Below, one piece after another: positions 16,518 to 24,836 of a DNA stretch of 64,000 bases. The translations under genes and the position numbers were made by a program. The DNA comes from JAEUHQ01 sp964538915 (GTDB lineage Bacteria; Planctomycetota; UBA1135; UBA2386). Numbering within the stretch: position 1 is the first letter of the stretch; every line of letters begins with the position of its first letter. The stretch lies in contig CAZIFB010000002.1 in the NCBI GenBank assembly GCA_964538915.1, positions 299,694 to 363,693 on the forward strand, written 5' to 3'. Below the pieces are notes generated by a model. It saw nothing but the letters and a program-made list of their open reading frames with translations. It made no database searches and had not been told where the DNA came from.

Positions 16518-18131
16518 TCACCGCCTGGAGGGCCGCGTCGCCCGGTTGCGCAGCGACTCGTAGTACGGATCGAGCGCCTCGAGCTGGGCCCGGTTCGGCA
16601 GCGCGCGCGCGCTCGGGCTCGCATCGAAGACCATGGCGGTCGGGGCCGACGGCGCGAACGCCGGCCACTTCGGCAACCCCGGTCCGTTCGGATCCCCTGT
16701 CTTCGCGAAGTTGACCCAGTAGCTGCCCATCAGTGCCGAGATCGTCGTGTCCTCGGGGCGCACGGGAGGCGGCGAACCGGAGTCGCCGAAGACGGGTGCA
16801 GGCAGATTGCCGAAGACGTACGCGATCTCGTCACCGTGCGCGGCGCCCGCGCCGGCCGGGGTGCGGGGGCCCCGGTGATCGAAGTAGTAGACGAACGCCT
16901 TGCCCCTGCCCTTCTCCGTCTGCAGTCGCGCCCAGGCCCACGTGTGCCAGGCGACGGTCAGCTCGCGGAACAGGTCCTTCGTCGAGCGCACGGCTTCCAG
17001 GTCGGTCGCGTGTGGATACACGGAGAGGATCCCGTCGGCGTGCCGCCCGAACCCCGCACGCACGCGCTGCTCGAATCGCGCGGCGGTCACGCCGGCAAGC
17101 GGCGCGAACGGGGCTCCCTCGTCCGAGTTCGTGCCGACGAGGATCGGCGTGTCGTGGAACTTCTTCGCGGAGTAGAGCTCGTACGGGTCGCCCGGCAGCA
17201 CGTCGCCGTCGAAGACCGGCCAGAACACGATGCCGCGACCCATGCCCGCACTCTGGGCGGCCTGGATCTTCGCGGCGGGCAACTCACGGGCTGCGGCGAC
17301 GTCCGGCGCGCCGAGGCTCTCGAGGAAAGCTCTTCCCGTCGCTTCCGCGACGCGCAGCGGCGGCACGTTCACGCCTTCCTCGGCGGCCTGCTTCGCGCTG
17401 CCGAAACTCCCCCCGCTCTCGGAGATCACGCGGTGGAAGAGTCCTTTCGCTGCCGGCGAAACCGCGAGCATGCTCACCGACATGCCGCCAGCGGACTCGC
17501 CGAAGATCGTCACGCGGCCGGGGTCGCCGCCGAACTTCGCGATGTTCGCCTTCACCCACTGCAGGCCCGCGATCTGGTCCAGCAGCCCGTAGTTGCCCGA
17601 CCCCTTGCCGCTCTCGCGGCTCAAGTCCGGGTGGGCCAGGAAGCCGAACGCGCCGAGCCGGTACGCCACGCTGACGAGCACGACTCCCTTCGCCGCGAGC
17701 TTCGTCCCGTCGTACAGCGGGGCCGCGGTCTGGCCGCCCACGAAGCCGCCGCCGTGGATCCACACCATCACGGGCAGTGCATCGCCGGCGGCTTTCGCCG
17801 GCGTCCACACGTTGAGGTAGAGGCAGTCTTCGCTCGTGTCCGGCGGGCCGCCGAAGAGACGCGAGAACATCGCGTCCTGCATGCACGCCGGCGCGAAGTG
17901 CGACGCGTCCTTCACGCCCGTCCACGCCTGGACCGGCTGCGGCGCCTTCCATCGCAGCGAACCGACCGGCGGCGCCGCGAAGGGAATGCCCTTGAACGAC
18001 GTCACGCCGTCGGCGGCGACGCCACGCACGCAGCCTCCGGTCACGCAGGCTTCGTGGATCTGGGCCCGGGCGGCCGTCGCGAACGAGAGCGCCGAAGCGG
18101 CGAGGAACAGCATCTTCATGGCGTGTGTCAT
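16518..18131 (-). CDS. Secreted type-B carboxylesterase
   Basis: 537 residues from the ATG at 18131, which overlaps the stop of the DGPF gene (ATGA); an ATG at 18119 is equally compatible with the signal peptide (MKMLFLAASALSFATAARAQ). Alpha/beta-hydrolase features are complete: EDCLYLNVWTP, the oxyanion segment WIHGGGFVGG, the nucleophile elbow FGESAGGMS, an acidic residue near GTNSDEGAPF and a catalytic His in GAAHGDEIAYVFG. Such enzymes hydrolyse carboxylic esters (pNB-esterase-like). It is the last gene of an ECF42-DGPF-esterase set and is probably transcribed from the ECF42-type promoter upstream of the DGPF gene. Confidence 0.93.
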   Translation of the reverse strand: MTHAMKMLFLAASALSFATAARAQIHEACVTGGCVRGVAADGVTSFKGIPFAAPPVGSLRWKAPQPVQAWTGVKDASHFAPACMQDAMFSRLFGGPPDTSEDCLYLNVWTPAKAAGDALPVMVWIHGGGFVGGQTAAPLYDGTKLAAKGVVLVSVAYRLGAFGFLAHPDLSRESGKGSGNYGLLDQIAGLQWVKANIAKFGGDPGRVTIFGESAGGMSVSMLAVSPAAKGLFHRVISESGGSFGSAKQAAEEGVNVPPLRVAEATGRAFLESLGAPDVAAARELPAAKIQAAQSAGMGRGIVFWPVFDGDVLPGDPYELYSAKKFHDTPILVGTNSDEGAPFAPLAGVTAARFEQRVRAGFGRHADGILSVYPHATDLEAVRSTKDLFRELTVAWHTWAWARLQTEKGRGKAFVYYFDHRGPRTPAGAGAAHGDEIAYVFGNLPAPVFGDSGSPPPVRPEDTTISALMGSYWVNFAKTGDPNGPGLPKWPAFAPSAPTAMVFDASPSARALPNRAQLEALDPYYESLRNRATRPSRR

Positions 18132-18484
18132 CCCTTCTTCGGGTCGGGGCGGAAGAAGACCTCGCGCACTTCCATCGACGATCCGCCGGCGACGAGGCCC
18201 TTCCTCGCCCATGCGAGCGCGGCGTCGAGATTCGCGGCCTCGATGACCATCAGGCCGCCGATGTGCTCCTTGGTCTCGATGTACGGACCGTCGCTGACGA
18301 CGACCTTGCCGTCGGGCTTCTTGCGGAGCGTCGTCGTGATCGGGGAGAGGCCGCAGGCGAACTTCTTGGCGCCGGCGGCTTCGAGCTCGCGATTCACGGC
18401 ATAGATGGCCTCGATGGCCTCCGGGGTCATGCTGGACGGGTCGAAGTCGTCGGGGAGGTACGAAGCGAGCAGGTATTGGGGCAT
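18128..18484 (-). CDS. DGPF/YCII-related protein
   Basis: 118 residues. The family name motif appears as VVSDGPYIETKEHIGG (DGPF-ETKE variant), after MPQYLLASYLPDD and before VIEAANLDAALAWARKG. These small ferredoxin-fold proteins are typical partners of ECF42 sigma factors, whose gene lies just upstream; their biochemical role is unknown. A GAGGA ribosome binding site precedes the ATG at 18484. An ECF42-type promoter is present at 18559-18583. Overlaps the esterase start by four bases. Confidence 0.9.
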   Translation of the reverse strand: MPQYLLASYLPDDFDPSSMTPEAIEAIYAVNRELEAAGAKKFACGLSPITTTLRKKPDGKVVVSDGPYIETKEHIGGLMVIEAANLDAALAWARKGLVAGGSSMEVREVFFRPDPKKG

Positions 18485-18558
18485 GGGGGATCCTCGGGTT
18501 CTCGGGGGAGTGCTTCTGCGGCTCGGGGCCGCTGGCGCGTCGTTGCGTGTGCACCTGG

Positions 18559-18583
18559 TCGCTCCGGCCACCGGAAATCGACA
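18559..18583 (-). promoter_or_regulatory. ECF42-type promoter for the DGPF-esterase operon
   Basis: On the minus strand, TGTCGA (18583-18578) is followed after 16 bp by CGA (18561-18559). This fits the TGTCGA / CGA(T)C consensus described for ECF42 sigma factors and lies 75 bp upstream of the DGPF start, just after the stop of the ECF42 gene. The match and the context make a sigma-specific promoter likely; the transcription start has not been seen. Confidence 0.7.
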
Positions 18584-18597
18584 ACCGGCGTCAGGTT

Positions 18598-19848
18598 TTA
18601 TTCGAGGCCGCGGATCCGCTCGCGCAGGAACTGGCGTTCCGGCTCCTGCTGCGTCAGTGCCAGCGCGTTCTCGTAGGCGGCCCTGGCTTCGGCGGTACGG
18701 CCGAGGCGGCGGAACATGTCCGCACGGGCGGCGTGGGCCAGGTGGTAGTTCGCGAGGTGGCCCTGCTCCAGCATCGCGTCGATCTGCGCCAGTCCGGCCC
18801 CGGGGCCGTCGCACATCGCGACCGCGACGGCGCGATTCAGCTCGACGATCGGCCACGGCTGCAGGCGCACGAGTTCGTCGTAGAGCGCGACGATGCGTCG
18901 CCAGTCCGTCGCCGCGGCCGTGGCCGCTCCTGCGTGAACGGTCGCGATCGCGGCCTGCAGGGTGTACGGCCCGAACCGGCGCGTCTTCAGCGCGCTGTCC
19001 ACCAGCGCAACGCCCTCGGCGATCAGCGCCGCGTTCCACAGGGACCGGTCCTGCGCTTCGAGCAGGACGAGTTCGCCGGCGGGGGACGTTCGCGCGGCGC
19101 GCCGCGACTCGTTCAGCAGCATCAGGGCGAGCAGGCCGAGCACCTCCGGCTCGGGGTGCAGTTCGACGAGCAGGCGGCCCAATCGGATCGCTTCGCCGGT
19201 CAGTTCGGCGCGCGTCACTTCGACGCCCGCGGCAGAGGAGTAGCCCTCGTTGAAGACCAGGTACACGACCTGCAGCACGGCACTCAGCCGGTTCGGCAGG
19301 TCCTCCGGCGGCGGCACTTCGTACGGGATCGGCGTCTCGCGGATCTTCGCCTTCGCGCGCACGATGCGCTGCGCCACCGTTGCCGGCGCGACCAGGAACG
19401 CGCGCGCGATCTCCTCGGTAGACAGGCCGCACACTTCGCGAAGCGTGAGCGCGGCGCGTCCTTCCGGCGGCAGTTCCGGGTGGCAGCAGGTGAAGATCAG
19501 TCGCAGGCGGTCGTCCTCGATCTCCGCCGTCGCGGCGCCTTCCTCGTCAGAGGGGGCTTCGTCGATGCGCGCCTCGAGGCGAGCGATCAGCTCCGTCTGG
19601 GCGGCGTCGAGCCGCGTTCGCCGCCGTATCGCGTCCACCGCCTTGAACCGCGCGGTCGAGACGAGCCACGGGCGAGGGTTGTCCGGGATGCCGGTGAGCG
19701 GCCAGGTCTCCAGTGCCGTGGCGAACGCCTCCTGCATCGACTCCTCGGCCAGGTCGAGATCACCGAGCAGGCGCACGAGCGTCGCCAGCACGCGACCCGA
19801 CTCCGCGCGGTAGAGCGTCTCGATGGTCCGATGGAGTGGCTCGGGCAC
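18598..19848 (-). CDS. ECF sigma factor, ECF42 group, with TPR-like C-terminal extension
   Basis: 416 residues from a GTG at 19848. Sigma region 2 is at about residues 10-75 (RVLATLVRLLGDLDLAEE, then NPRPWLVSTARFKAVDAIR) and region 4 at about 125-180 (LTLREVCGLSTEEIARAFLV). A long C-terminal domain of about 220 residues follows, with helical repeats (VYLVFNEGY, ELHPEPEVLGLLALMLL, LNRAVAVAM), the hallmark of the ECF42 group. No anti-sigma gene is nearby; the extension itself is thought to control activity. It is followed on the same strand by a DGPF-protein gene, the known partner arrangement, with an ECF42-like promoter between them. Confidence 0.93.
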   Translation of the reverse strand: MPEPLHRTIETLYRAESGRVLATLVRLLGDLDLAEESMQEAFATALETWPLTGIPDNPRPWLVSTARFKAVDAIRRRTRLDAAQTELIARLEARIDEAPSDEEGAATAEIEDDRLRLIFTCCHPELPPEGRAALTLREVCGLSTEEIARAFLVAPATVAQRIVRAKAKIRETPIPYEVPPPEDLPNRLSAVLQVVYLVFNEGYSSAAGVEVTRAELTGEAIRLGRLLVELHPEPEVLGLLALMLLNESRRAARTSPAGELVLLEAQDRSLWNAALIAEGVALVDSALKTRRFGPYTLQAAIATVHAGAATAAATDWRRIVALYDELVRLQPWPIVELNRAVAVAMCDGPGAGLAQIDAMLEQGHLANYHLAHAARADMFRRLGRTAEARAAYENALALTQQEPERQFLRERIRGLE

Positions 19849-19927
19849 AGGCGGCTCGGCGACATGTTACGCGAGCGTGTGGACAAGTGTCGCGGGGGCG
19901 GGTCCGTTCCGCCAATCGAGCAATGTG

Positions 19928-21163
19928 CTACATCCTAGGGATGTCGAGGTTCTTTAGTGCTCCCCCGTCGCCACGGCTCTTGTGCATGAAGTTGCGGCGA
20001 TCGAAGACGATCTCGCGAGCTGTGGTGCGGAGAACGATTCGCATTTCGTCGATTCCCCAGTCGATTCGCACTTCCCCCGGTCGCTCCTCAATACTGGAGG
20101 TCACGACAAGCGGTTCTGTTCGCAGGACGCCGTTGACTGGGATAACAAACCGCTTCTCTTGATGGTTGTCCCAGTTTTCACCGAATCCCCAGGTCTTGTC
20201 CACGATTGTATTTGAACCCTGTGTCATTCGGATTCGCCACCCGCCACCCTCCTTGTCTTCTCGGCCCGTTCGGACGAAGCACGTGACGTCAAGCATCCTC
20301 TCGGGTTCGCGTCCGGTGATGTGCACGTCTTGCGATGACTTGCCGACGCGATCCGAGACGACAACGCGCAGTTCGTGTTCGCCGGCGACCTCGACCCCGA
20401 TCTTTGCACGAGCCTCGGTCAGGCCGAGATCCTTGCCATCGAGGAACCAAGCAAACTGCAACCTAGCACCAACGCTGCTTCGAGAGGAGGAAGCGTCAGC
20501 GTCTACACTGAAGGGCACATCTCCTACCAACGGTGCCGCTTGAACGTTTGCAATGGGCAGGGGACCTACGGGCCTAGCGTCAATCTCGAGACGCCAGCCA
20601 GACTTGGCATTTAGCAGTGCCGCCGAAGCAGGGAATGAAAAGTGCTCCAGCACCGGGGACCGGGACGCCGGCATGGTGCGTTCTCCCAGGGCTAGGCGCG
20701 CAAGGAGGGTCTCGCCGTCCTTGACCAAGACGTCGATCGCGAACTGGGTTCCCGCGCGCTCGTCCTGTCCGTCAAGTTGGATGGAGCCATGCAGTGCTCC
20801 GTCTTGGGCGACGGCCGCGCTGGTCGCCAAGACACCGTTGCTTGGCGGTCCAATTCGCAGATGTGTCTCTTGGTCGTGCAAGTACCACACGCCGCTGACT
20901 GCCACGAGCGCCGCGAGGGACACGGAGAAGTAGAAGACGATCCTCCACTTGCGCTTCCTTGTGGCCTTCTCTTGGAAGGTTGTCTTGATAGTGCGCTCTC
21001 GCCTCTTCTTGCCCAGCAACCAAGCCAGAAGGCCCCCGCGCTCCTCCCACATCTGCTCCTCAAGGGTGCCTGTCTCTCGCCGCGAGTGCGTTGACTCACT
21101 GTGAGTTGTAGCCCTCCCCTTTACAGATGCGCGCCCTTCGATCTTGTCAGCATCGTCGTCCAC
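19928..21163 (-). CDS. Orphan single-pass membrane protein, lower GC than surroundings
   Basis: 411 residues from a GTG at 21163. A charged cytoplasmic head (residues 1-72) includes LLAWLLGKKRRERTIK; one transmembrane segment (about 75-95, IVFYFSVSLAALVAVSGVWY) is followed by a beta-rich extracytoplasmic part. Within it, residues about 230-290 resemble a PKD/Ig-like domain (VPFSVDADASSS; EHELRVVVSDRVGKSSQDVH). The tail has LRTTAREIVFDRRNF. No family is recognised. Base composition is visibly lower in GC (with AT-rich codons such as TTT, AAA and CAA in use) than neighbours, and it sits beside tRNA-Val with a duplicated 3' end, so horizontal acquisition is plausible. Confidence 0.72.
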   Translation of the reverse strand: MDDDADKIEGRASVKGRATTHSESTHSRRETGTLEEQMWEERGGLLAWLLGKKRRERTIKTTFQEKATRKRKWRIVFYFSVSLAALVAVSGVWYLHDQETHLRIGPPSNGVLATSAAVAQDGALHGSIQLDGQDERAGTQFAIDVLVKDGETLLARLALGERTMPASRSPVLEHFSFPASAALLNAKSGWRLEIDARPVGPLPIANVQAAPLVGDVPFSVDADASSSRSSVGARLQFAWFLDGKDLGLTEARAKIGVEVAGEHELRVVVSDRVGKSSQDVHITGREPERMLDVTCFVRTGREDKEGGGWRIRMTQGSNTIVDKTWGFGENWDNHQEKRFVIPVNGVLRTEPLVVTSSIEERPGEVRIDWGIDEMRIVLRTTAREIVFDRRNFMHKSRGDGGALKNLDIPRM

Positions 21164-21497
21164 CGCGTTCCTCTGTGACAGTTCCCTTGTGGAGTTGCCG
21201 GATACAGCCGCGGCGTCGAGCGCGCCCCGCGCAGTGATTCTCTTGCTACTCTTGACTGTTGCAGGCTAGCGCTGCGTGAGATCCCTTTCCATCCTGCGCG
21301 GCACTCCGCTCGGTCTCGGTCGAGCGCCCCGTTGGGGGAGCGCCACGCGGATGATCTGCGGGCGGGATCGGCCGCAAGCCCCGGCGCGACCGCGAGGGAG
21401 CGGTGGGCCGTGCTGGATTCGCCGTGGAGTGTCGTGCTGCGCGCGACGCGATCACGCCGCGGCGGCATGGGCCGCGCCTTACGCCTCTGGCGTGAGA
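21164..21497. other. Non-coding stretch between orphan gene and tRNA-Val
   Basis: 334 bp with no convincing gene; the short open frames here are Arg/Ala-rich shadows. It holds the upstream region of the orphan membrane protein gene, a 20-bp copy of the tRNA 3' end at 21402-21421, and a small hairpin (ACGCC TCT GGCGT, 21481-21493) just past the tRNA 3' end that could terminate it. Confidence 0.6.
21402..21421. repeat. Duplicated tRNA-Val 3' end, possible att scar
   Basis: The 20 bases GGTGGGCCGTGCTGGATTCG recur exactly at 21499-21518, where they form part of the tRNA-Val T-arm, acceptor stem and CCA. Integrative elements commonly leave such 3'-end duplications. The two copies are 97 bp apart, so no element remains between them; this copy may mark the edge of an older insertion to its left. 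Confidence 0.6.
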
Positions 21498-21573
21498 TGG
21501 TGGGCCGTGCTGGATTCGAACCAGCGACTTCGACCTTGTGACGATCGCACTCTACCAACTGAGTTAACGGCCC
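21498..21573 (-). tRNA. tRNA-Val(CAC)
   Basis: The minus strand folds as a full cloverleaf: a 7-bp acceptor stem GGGCCGT/ACGGCCC, D-arm ACTC-AGTTGGTA-GAGT, anticodon stem CGATC/GGTCG with loop GTCACAA, T-arm GCTGG-TTCGAAT-CCAGC, discriminator A and an encoded CCA. Position 33 is T and the anticodon is CAC, reading GUG valine codons. G at position 32 is unusual. A GC hairpin lies just upstream at 21582-21599. Part of its 3' end is duplicated at 21402-21421. Confidence 0.93.
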
Positions 21574-21581
21574 GTTCCACG

Positions 21582-21599
21582 CTGCCGGCGCACCGGCAG
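21582..21599 (-). terminator. GC-rich hairpin between thrB-like gene and tRNA-Val
   Basis: CTGCCGG and CCGGCAG form a 7-bp stem with a CGCA loop. It lies 78 bp past the stop of the thrB-like gene and 8 bp before the tRNA 5' end on the same strand. There is no T-run, so intrinsic termination is only possible, not certain. Confidence 0.4.
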
Positions 21600-21676
21600 A
21601 CTCGGGCCGCGCACCCTAGCGATCGCCCATGGGTGATGCAAGCGCCTAGTTCGGCGCCCGCGCCCGCCGGAATGGC

Positions 21677-22624
21677 TCACGCGGGCAGGTTCGGCAGCGC
21701 GCCGTACAGGGCCGTCTGCAGCGTCAGCGTCGTCGCTTCGCGTCCGGCCTTCGCGAACGCGTGCACCATTGCGCGGGCGATCTCCGGCGTGCGGCCCGAC
21801 GACATCGTGAACGCGATCATGCCCGGCCCGTGGCCGCAGATCGTGGCGCCGGCGGCGCCGGCGTCGACGGCGGCAACGAGCGCTTCCGACAGGCCGGGTA
21901 CGAGACGGCGCCGGTAGGGCAGGTGCACTTCGTCGACGATGCAGTGACGCAGCAGGTCTTCGTCGCCGTGCTGCAGCGCCTGTAGCACGCCGATCGTGCG
22001 ACCGGTGCTGCGCGCGGCCGCGGCGTGCGGCAGGGTCGGCGGCAGCACACGCTTCGTGTCGGCGGTTCCCATCTGCGCATCGGGCAACGCGATCACGTAG
22101 TGCCAGTCGCGGTGGATCGGGAACGGCACGATGCGCTGCTGCAGCTGCGTCGCTTGCGGCGCCGACATCGGCACCGTCGCGCAGAGGCCGCCGAGCAGCG
22201 CCGCGGCGCCGTGCGCCGGGTCGCCGCCGAGAGGCACGAGTGCGTCGAGCAGCTGGGACGCCGTGGCTTTCTTGCGACCGAGGCGCACCGCGAGCGCGAG
22301 TCCGGCGGCGTAGCCGGCGCTGATCGTTCCCATGCCGGTGCCGCGCGGGATGGTTCCTTCGACGACGACGTGCAGCCCCTTCAGCAGCGACACGTCGAAC
22401 AGTTCGGCGCCGACCCGGAGGCCGCGCAGGACCGGGTCGTGCCGCGGATCCTCCATGTGCGCGCTCGGGTCGTCGCGGCGCTCGATCGACACGACGCCGT
22501 CGGTGCGCGGTTCGGCCGTGATGCCGAGCGCCAGGTCGAGTGCCAGTGCGACCACTCCGTAACCCGGGCCGAGGTTCGCGGCGCTCGCGGGCACGTGGAA
22601 GGTGATCGGGGTCGTCTTGGCCAC
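21677..22624 (-). CDS. thrB: GHMP kinase, homoserine kinase-like
   Basis: 315 residues with the three GHMP motifs. Motif 1 is VPASAANLGPGYGVVALALD (homoserine kinases have PxSxANLGxGFD), motif 2 is IPRGTGMGTISAGYAAGLAL (the phosphate-binding loop, with GTGMGTISA in place of the common GLGSSSA), and motif 3 is GATICGHGPGMIAF. Homoserine kinase phosphorylates L-homoserine for threonine synthesis. The ANLGPGY signature favours ThrB over galactokinase or mevalonate kinase, but motif 2 is divergent and no other threonine gene is adjacent, so the substrate is somewhat uncertain. Confidence 0.8.
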   Translation of the reverse strand: MAKTTPITFHVPASAANLGPGYGVVALALDLALGITAEPRTDGVVSIERRDDPSAHMEDPRHDPVLRGLRVGAELFDVSLLKGLHVVVEGTIPRGTGMGTISAGYAAGLALAVRLGRKKATASQLLDALVPLGGDPAHGAAALLGGLCATVPMSAPQATQLQQRIVPFPIHRDWHYVIALPDAQMGTADTKRVLPPTLPHAAAARSTGRTIGVLQALQHGDEDLLRHCIVDEVHLPYRRRLVPGLSEALVAAVDAGAAGATICGHGPGMIAFTMSSGRTPEIARAMVHAFAKAGREATTLTLQTALYGALPNLPA

Positions 22625-22701
22625 GAAGGTGTATCGGCCACGCCGGCGCCGACATGAAACCCCCGCGGGGCCGGCGGCTCAACGGCGCGGCCCCCGCCGC
22701 G

Positions 22702-24720
22702 TCACGGGTCGATCACGAGCGTCGCGGGGCCGCCGACGACTTCGGTCAGTCCCGCGGCATCGAACACGATGCCCGTGAACGTGAAGCGCAGGCCCTGCAG
22801 GATGGTCGCGATGGCGCCCGGGAGCTGGAAGCCGGTGCTCGCATTGCCCGCCGCATCGAGCACACCCGCGCTGTTCGGGAGGATCGGCGTGTTGAGGATC
22901 GTGAGGCCGAGGCCGGTGAACGCGTCGAAGTTCATCGGCACGGGCACACCGTCGAGGAGGAAGCCGGGCGCTTCCCCGGTCACGCCGAACGCCAGCAGGT
23001 AGCTCTGTCCGGCGCGCTGCGCCCCGCCGCGGAGGTCGAGGGGGTGGGCGAACCCGGGCGCCGCGGAGACGTGGGCGAGTCGCGGCAGCAGCGCCGCGGT
23101 GTAGGGCTGCTGCGGCAGGTCGAGGAAGTTGTCGACGCCGGGTCCGACCAGGAGCGTCGTCTGCGTGCTGTCGAAGTACGGCACCGTGCGGATGCGCCGC
23201 GAGCCTGGGCCGTTGATGTCGGCGAGGTTCTGGATGCGAAGGAGCAGGCGATTGCCCGCCGGCACGATCTGCGCGACGTCGACGAGGTCGATCGTCATGA
23301 GGTGCGTGCCCGCGATGCCGACGCGCACGCCGTTCGTGCCTGCGGTGATCCAGTGGATCGCACCTGCCGGGTCCTGGTGCGCGAGGACGGCGGTCAGCTG
23401 GAAGTTGCCCGTCGTGTCGTCGACGGTGAGCTTCACCTGAGGTCGCCCGAGGATCTCGATCGCTTCGGTCAGGGGCGCCGAGACGAAGACCTCCTGGCTC
23501 GGGGCGATGTTCGCGGTGACGTTGTTCGGTGCGAGACCGGCGCCCTGCGCGACGTAGTCGAAGATGTCGTACGCCGCGGGCACGACGTGGTTGATCACGT
23601 TCGTGAGGTTCTGCGCCATCGGCGGCAAGGGCTGCAGCGCCTGCGTGCCGACGAAGTGCCAGCGTGTGTTCGCGGTCGCCGGTGGCCACTGCGTCGACGT
23701 GCGATGCTCCCAGACGGTCGTCGGGTTCAGGTGCAGCGCGGTGCTCGTCGGCTGCATGCCCGCTTCGACCAGTGGTTCGAGGTCCACGCCGTTCGGAATG
23801 CCCTTCATGTAGCGATCGAACCAGCGGCGTCGCAGGTCGTTCATCACCGCGGTCTCCATCGCGTTGTCGACCGTGGAGTGGCCGCTGCCCGTGGACAGGA
23901 ACAGGCGCTTCGGTCCTTGCGGCAACGACAGCAGTTCGTCGACCGAGGGGTTGTTGACGATCTTGAAGTCCTGCATCGCGACCATGGAGAGCACCGGCAC
24001 GGTGGACGTGCCGAGGTTCGCGAGCAGAGTCTGGTTGTACGGCGTGTCGATCTGCGCGCGCAGACCGACGAAGTCGTTCGCGTCGACGAGCGCGAGCCAC
24101 GGGTGCGCCGCCGGCTTGTCGATCACGATGTGGTCGACGACCATCACGCTGCCAGGAACGTTCGCGTCGAGGTGGTCGAGCGGCGCGATCTGCGGCGCGA
24201 TCGCGAGCACTGGCGGGTAGTTCGTGACGAACCCTGCCAGTGGCAACGCCCGTCCGGACCACGCCGCGGCTGCGTACGACTTCTTGCCGCCGCCCGAGAA
24301 CCCGGTCACCGCGAGGCGCGCCGGGTCGATCGTCGTGCCGGCGACCGCGGCCTGCGCGAGGCCGTGCGACTCCGCCGTGTCGAGCAATTCGCGATCCTGC
24401 GTGCTGCCGGGACGACCGGGGTCGGTGAACGCGTACGCGACGTAGCCGCCGGCCGCGAGGCTGTTCGCCGCGGTGACGACGTTGCTGTCGTTCTTCGTGC
24501 CGCCGTCACCGGCGTGCATGACGAGCACGCCCGGCCAGCCGATCGGCCCGGCAATCGCGTTCGGCGTGTAGATGTCCATGCCGGTCATCTCGCCGTCGGA
24601 GAACGTGATGGCGACGGTCTGCACGACGACCCCGAAACCGCCGGGCGGCGTCGGCGGATCCTGTGCCAGGAGCGCGCCGGTGGTCGCGAAGAGAAGGAGG
24701 GTGCGCGAGGTCGCGTTCAT
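22702..24720 (-). CDS. Secreted alpha/beta hydrolase with C-terminal beta domain
   Basis: 672 residues from the ATG at 24720, giving a signal peptide (MNATSRTLLLFATTGALLAQ). An alpha/beta-hydrolase core resembling dienelactone hydrolase or CocE/S15 acyl-peptidases follows: MDIYTPNAIAGPIGWPGVLV, the nucleophile elbow VTGFSGGGKKSY, and a His in LSTGSGHSTVDN. From about residue 410 a jelly-roll-like region (SAPLTEAIEILGRPQVKLTV) matches the CocE C-terminal domain. The last 120 residues (around LLAFGVTGEAPGFLLDGVPV to LQGLRFTFTGIVFDAAGL) resemble the terminal domains of other secreted proteins in this window. Substrate unknown. Confidence 0.82.
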   Translation of the reverse strand: MNATSRTLLLFATTGALLAQDPPTPPGGFGVVVQTVAITFSDGEMTGMDIYTPNAIAGPIGWPGVLVMHAGDGGTKNDSNVVTAANSLAAGGYVAYAFTDPGRPGSTQDRELLDTAESHGLAQAAVAGTTIDPARLAVTGFSGGGKKSYAAAAWSGRALPLAGFVTNYPPVLAIAPQIAPLDHLDANVPGSVMVVDHIVIDKPAAHPWLALVDANDFVGLRAQIDTPYNQTLLANLGTSTVPVLSMVAMQDFKIVNNPSVDELLSLPQGPKRLFLSTGSGHSTVDNAMETAVMNDLRRRWFDRYMKGIPNGVDLEPLVEAGMQPTSTALHLNPTTVWEHRTSTQWPPATANTRWHFVGTQALQPLPPMAQNLTNVINHVVPAAYDIFDYVAQGAGLAPNNVTANIAPSQEVFVSAPLTEAIEILGRPQVKLTVDDTTGNFQLTAVLAHQDPAGAIHWITAGTNGVRVGIAGTHLMTIDLVDVAQIVPAGNRLLLRIQNLADINGPGSRRIRTVPYFDSTQTTLLVGPGVDNFLDLPQQPYTAALLPRLAHVSAAPGFAHPLDLRGGAQRAGQSYLLAFGVTGEAPGFLLDGVPVPMNFDAFTGLGLTILNTPILPNSAGVLDAAGNASTGFQLPGAIATILQGLRFTFTGIVFDAAGLTEVVGGPATLVIDP

Positions 24721-24836
24721 CGTGGAGAGATCCGCTGGGGTCCCCTCGAAGAACCAGCGTCGCGAGAACGCACGCGGATTTCTCGGCCCGGTCGACACAC
24801 GCGGCGGCGAACGGCGTGTGCGCCGCCGTCAGGCGG

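Noticed and set aside
19861..19920. ECF42-type promoter upstream of the sigma gene itself
   Set aside because: No TGTCGA with a properly spaced CGA(T)C was seen; the TGTCG near 19865 lies too close to the start and lacks the downstream element.
21402..21518. A miniature integrated element between the two 20-bp tRNA repeats
   Set aside because: The 77 bp between the repeats hold no gene or terminal structure. It is better seen as a scar or partial duplication than as an element.
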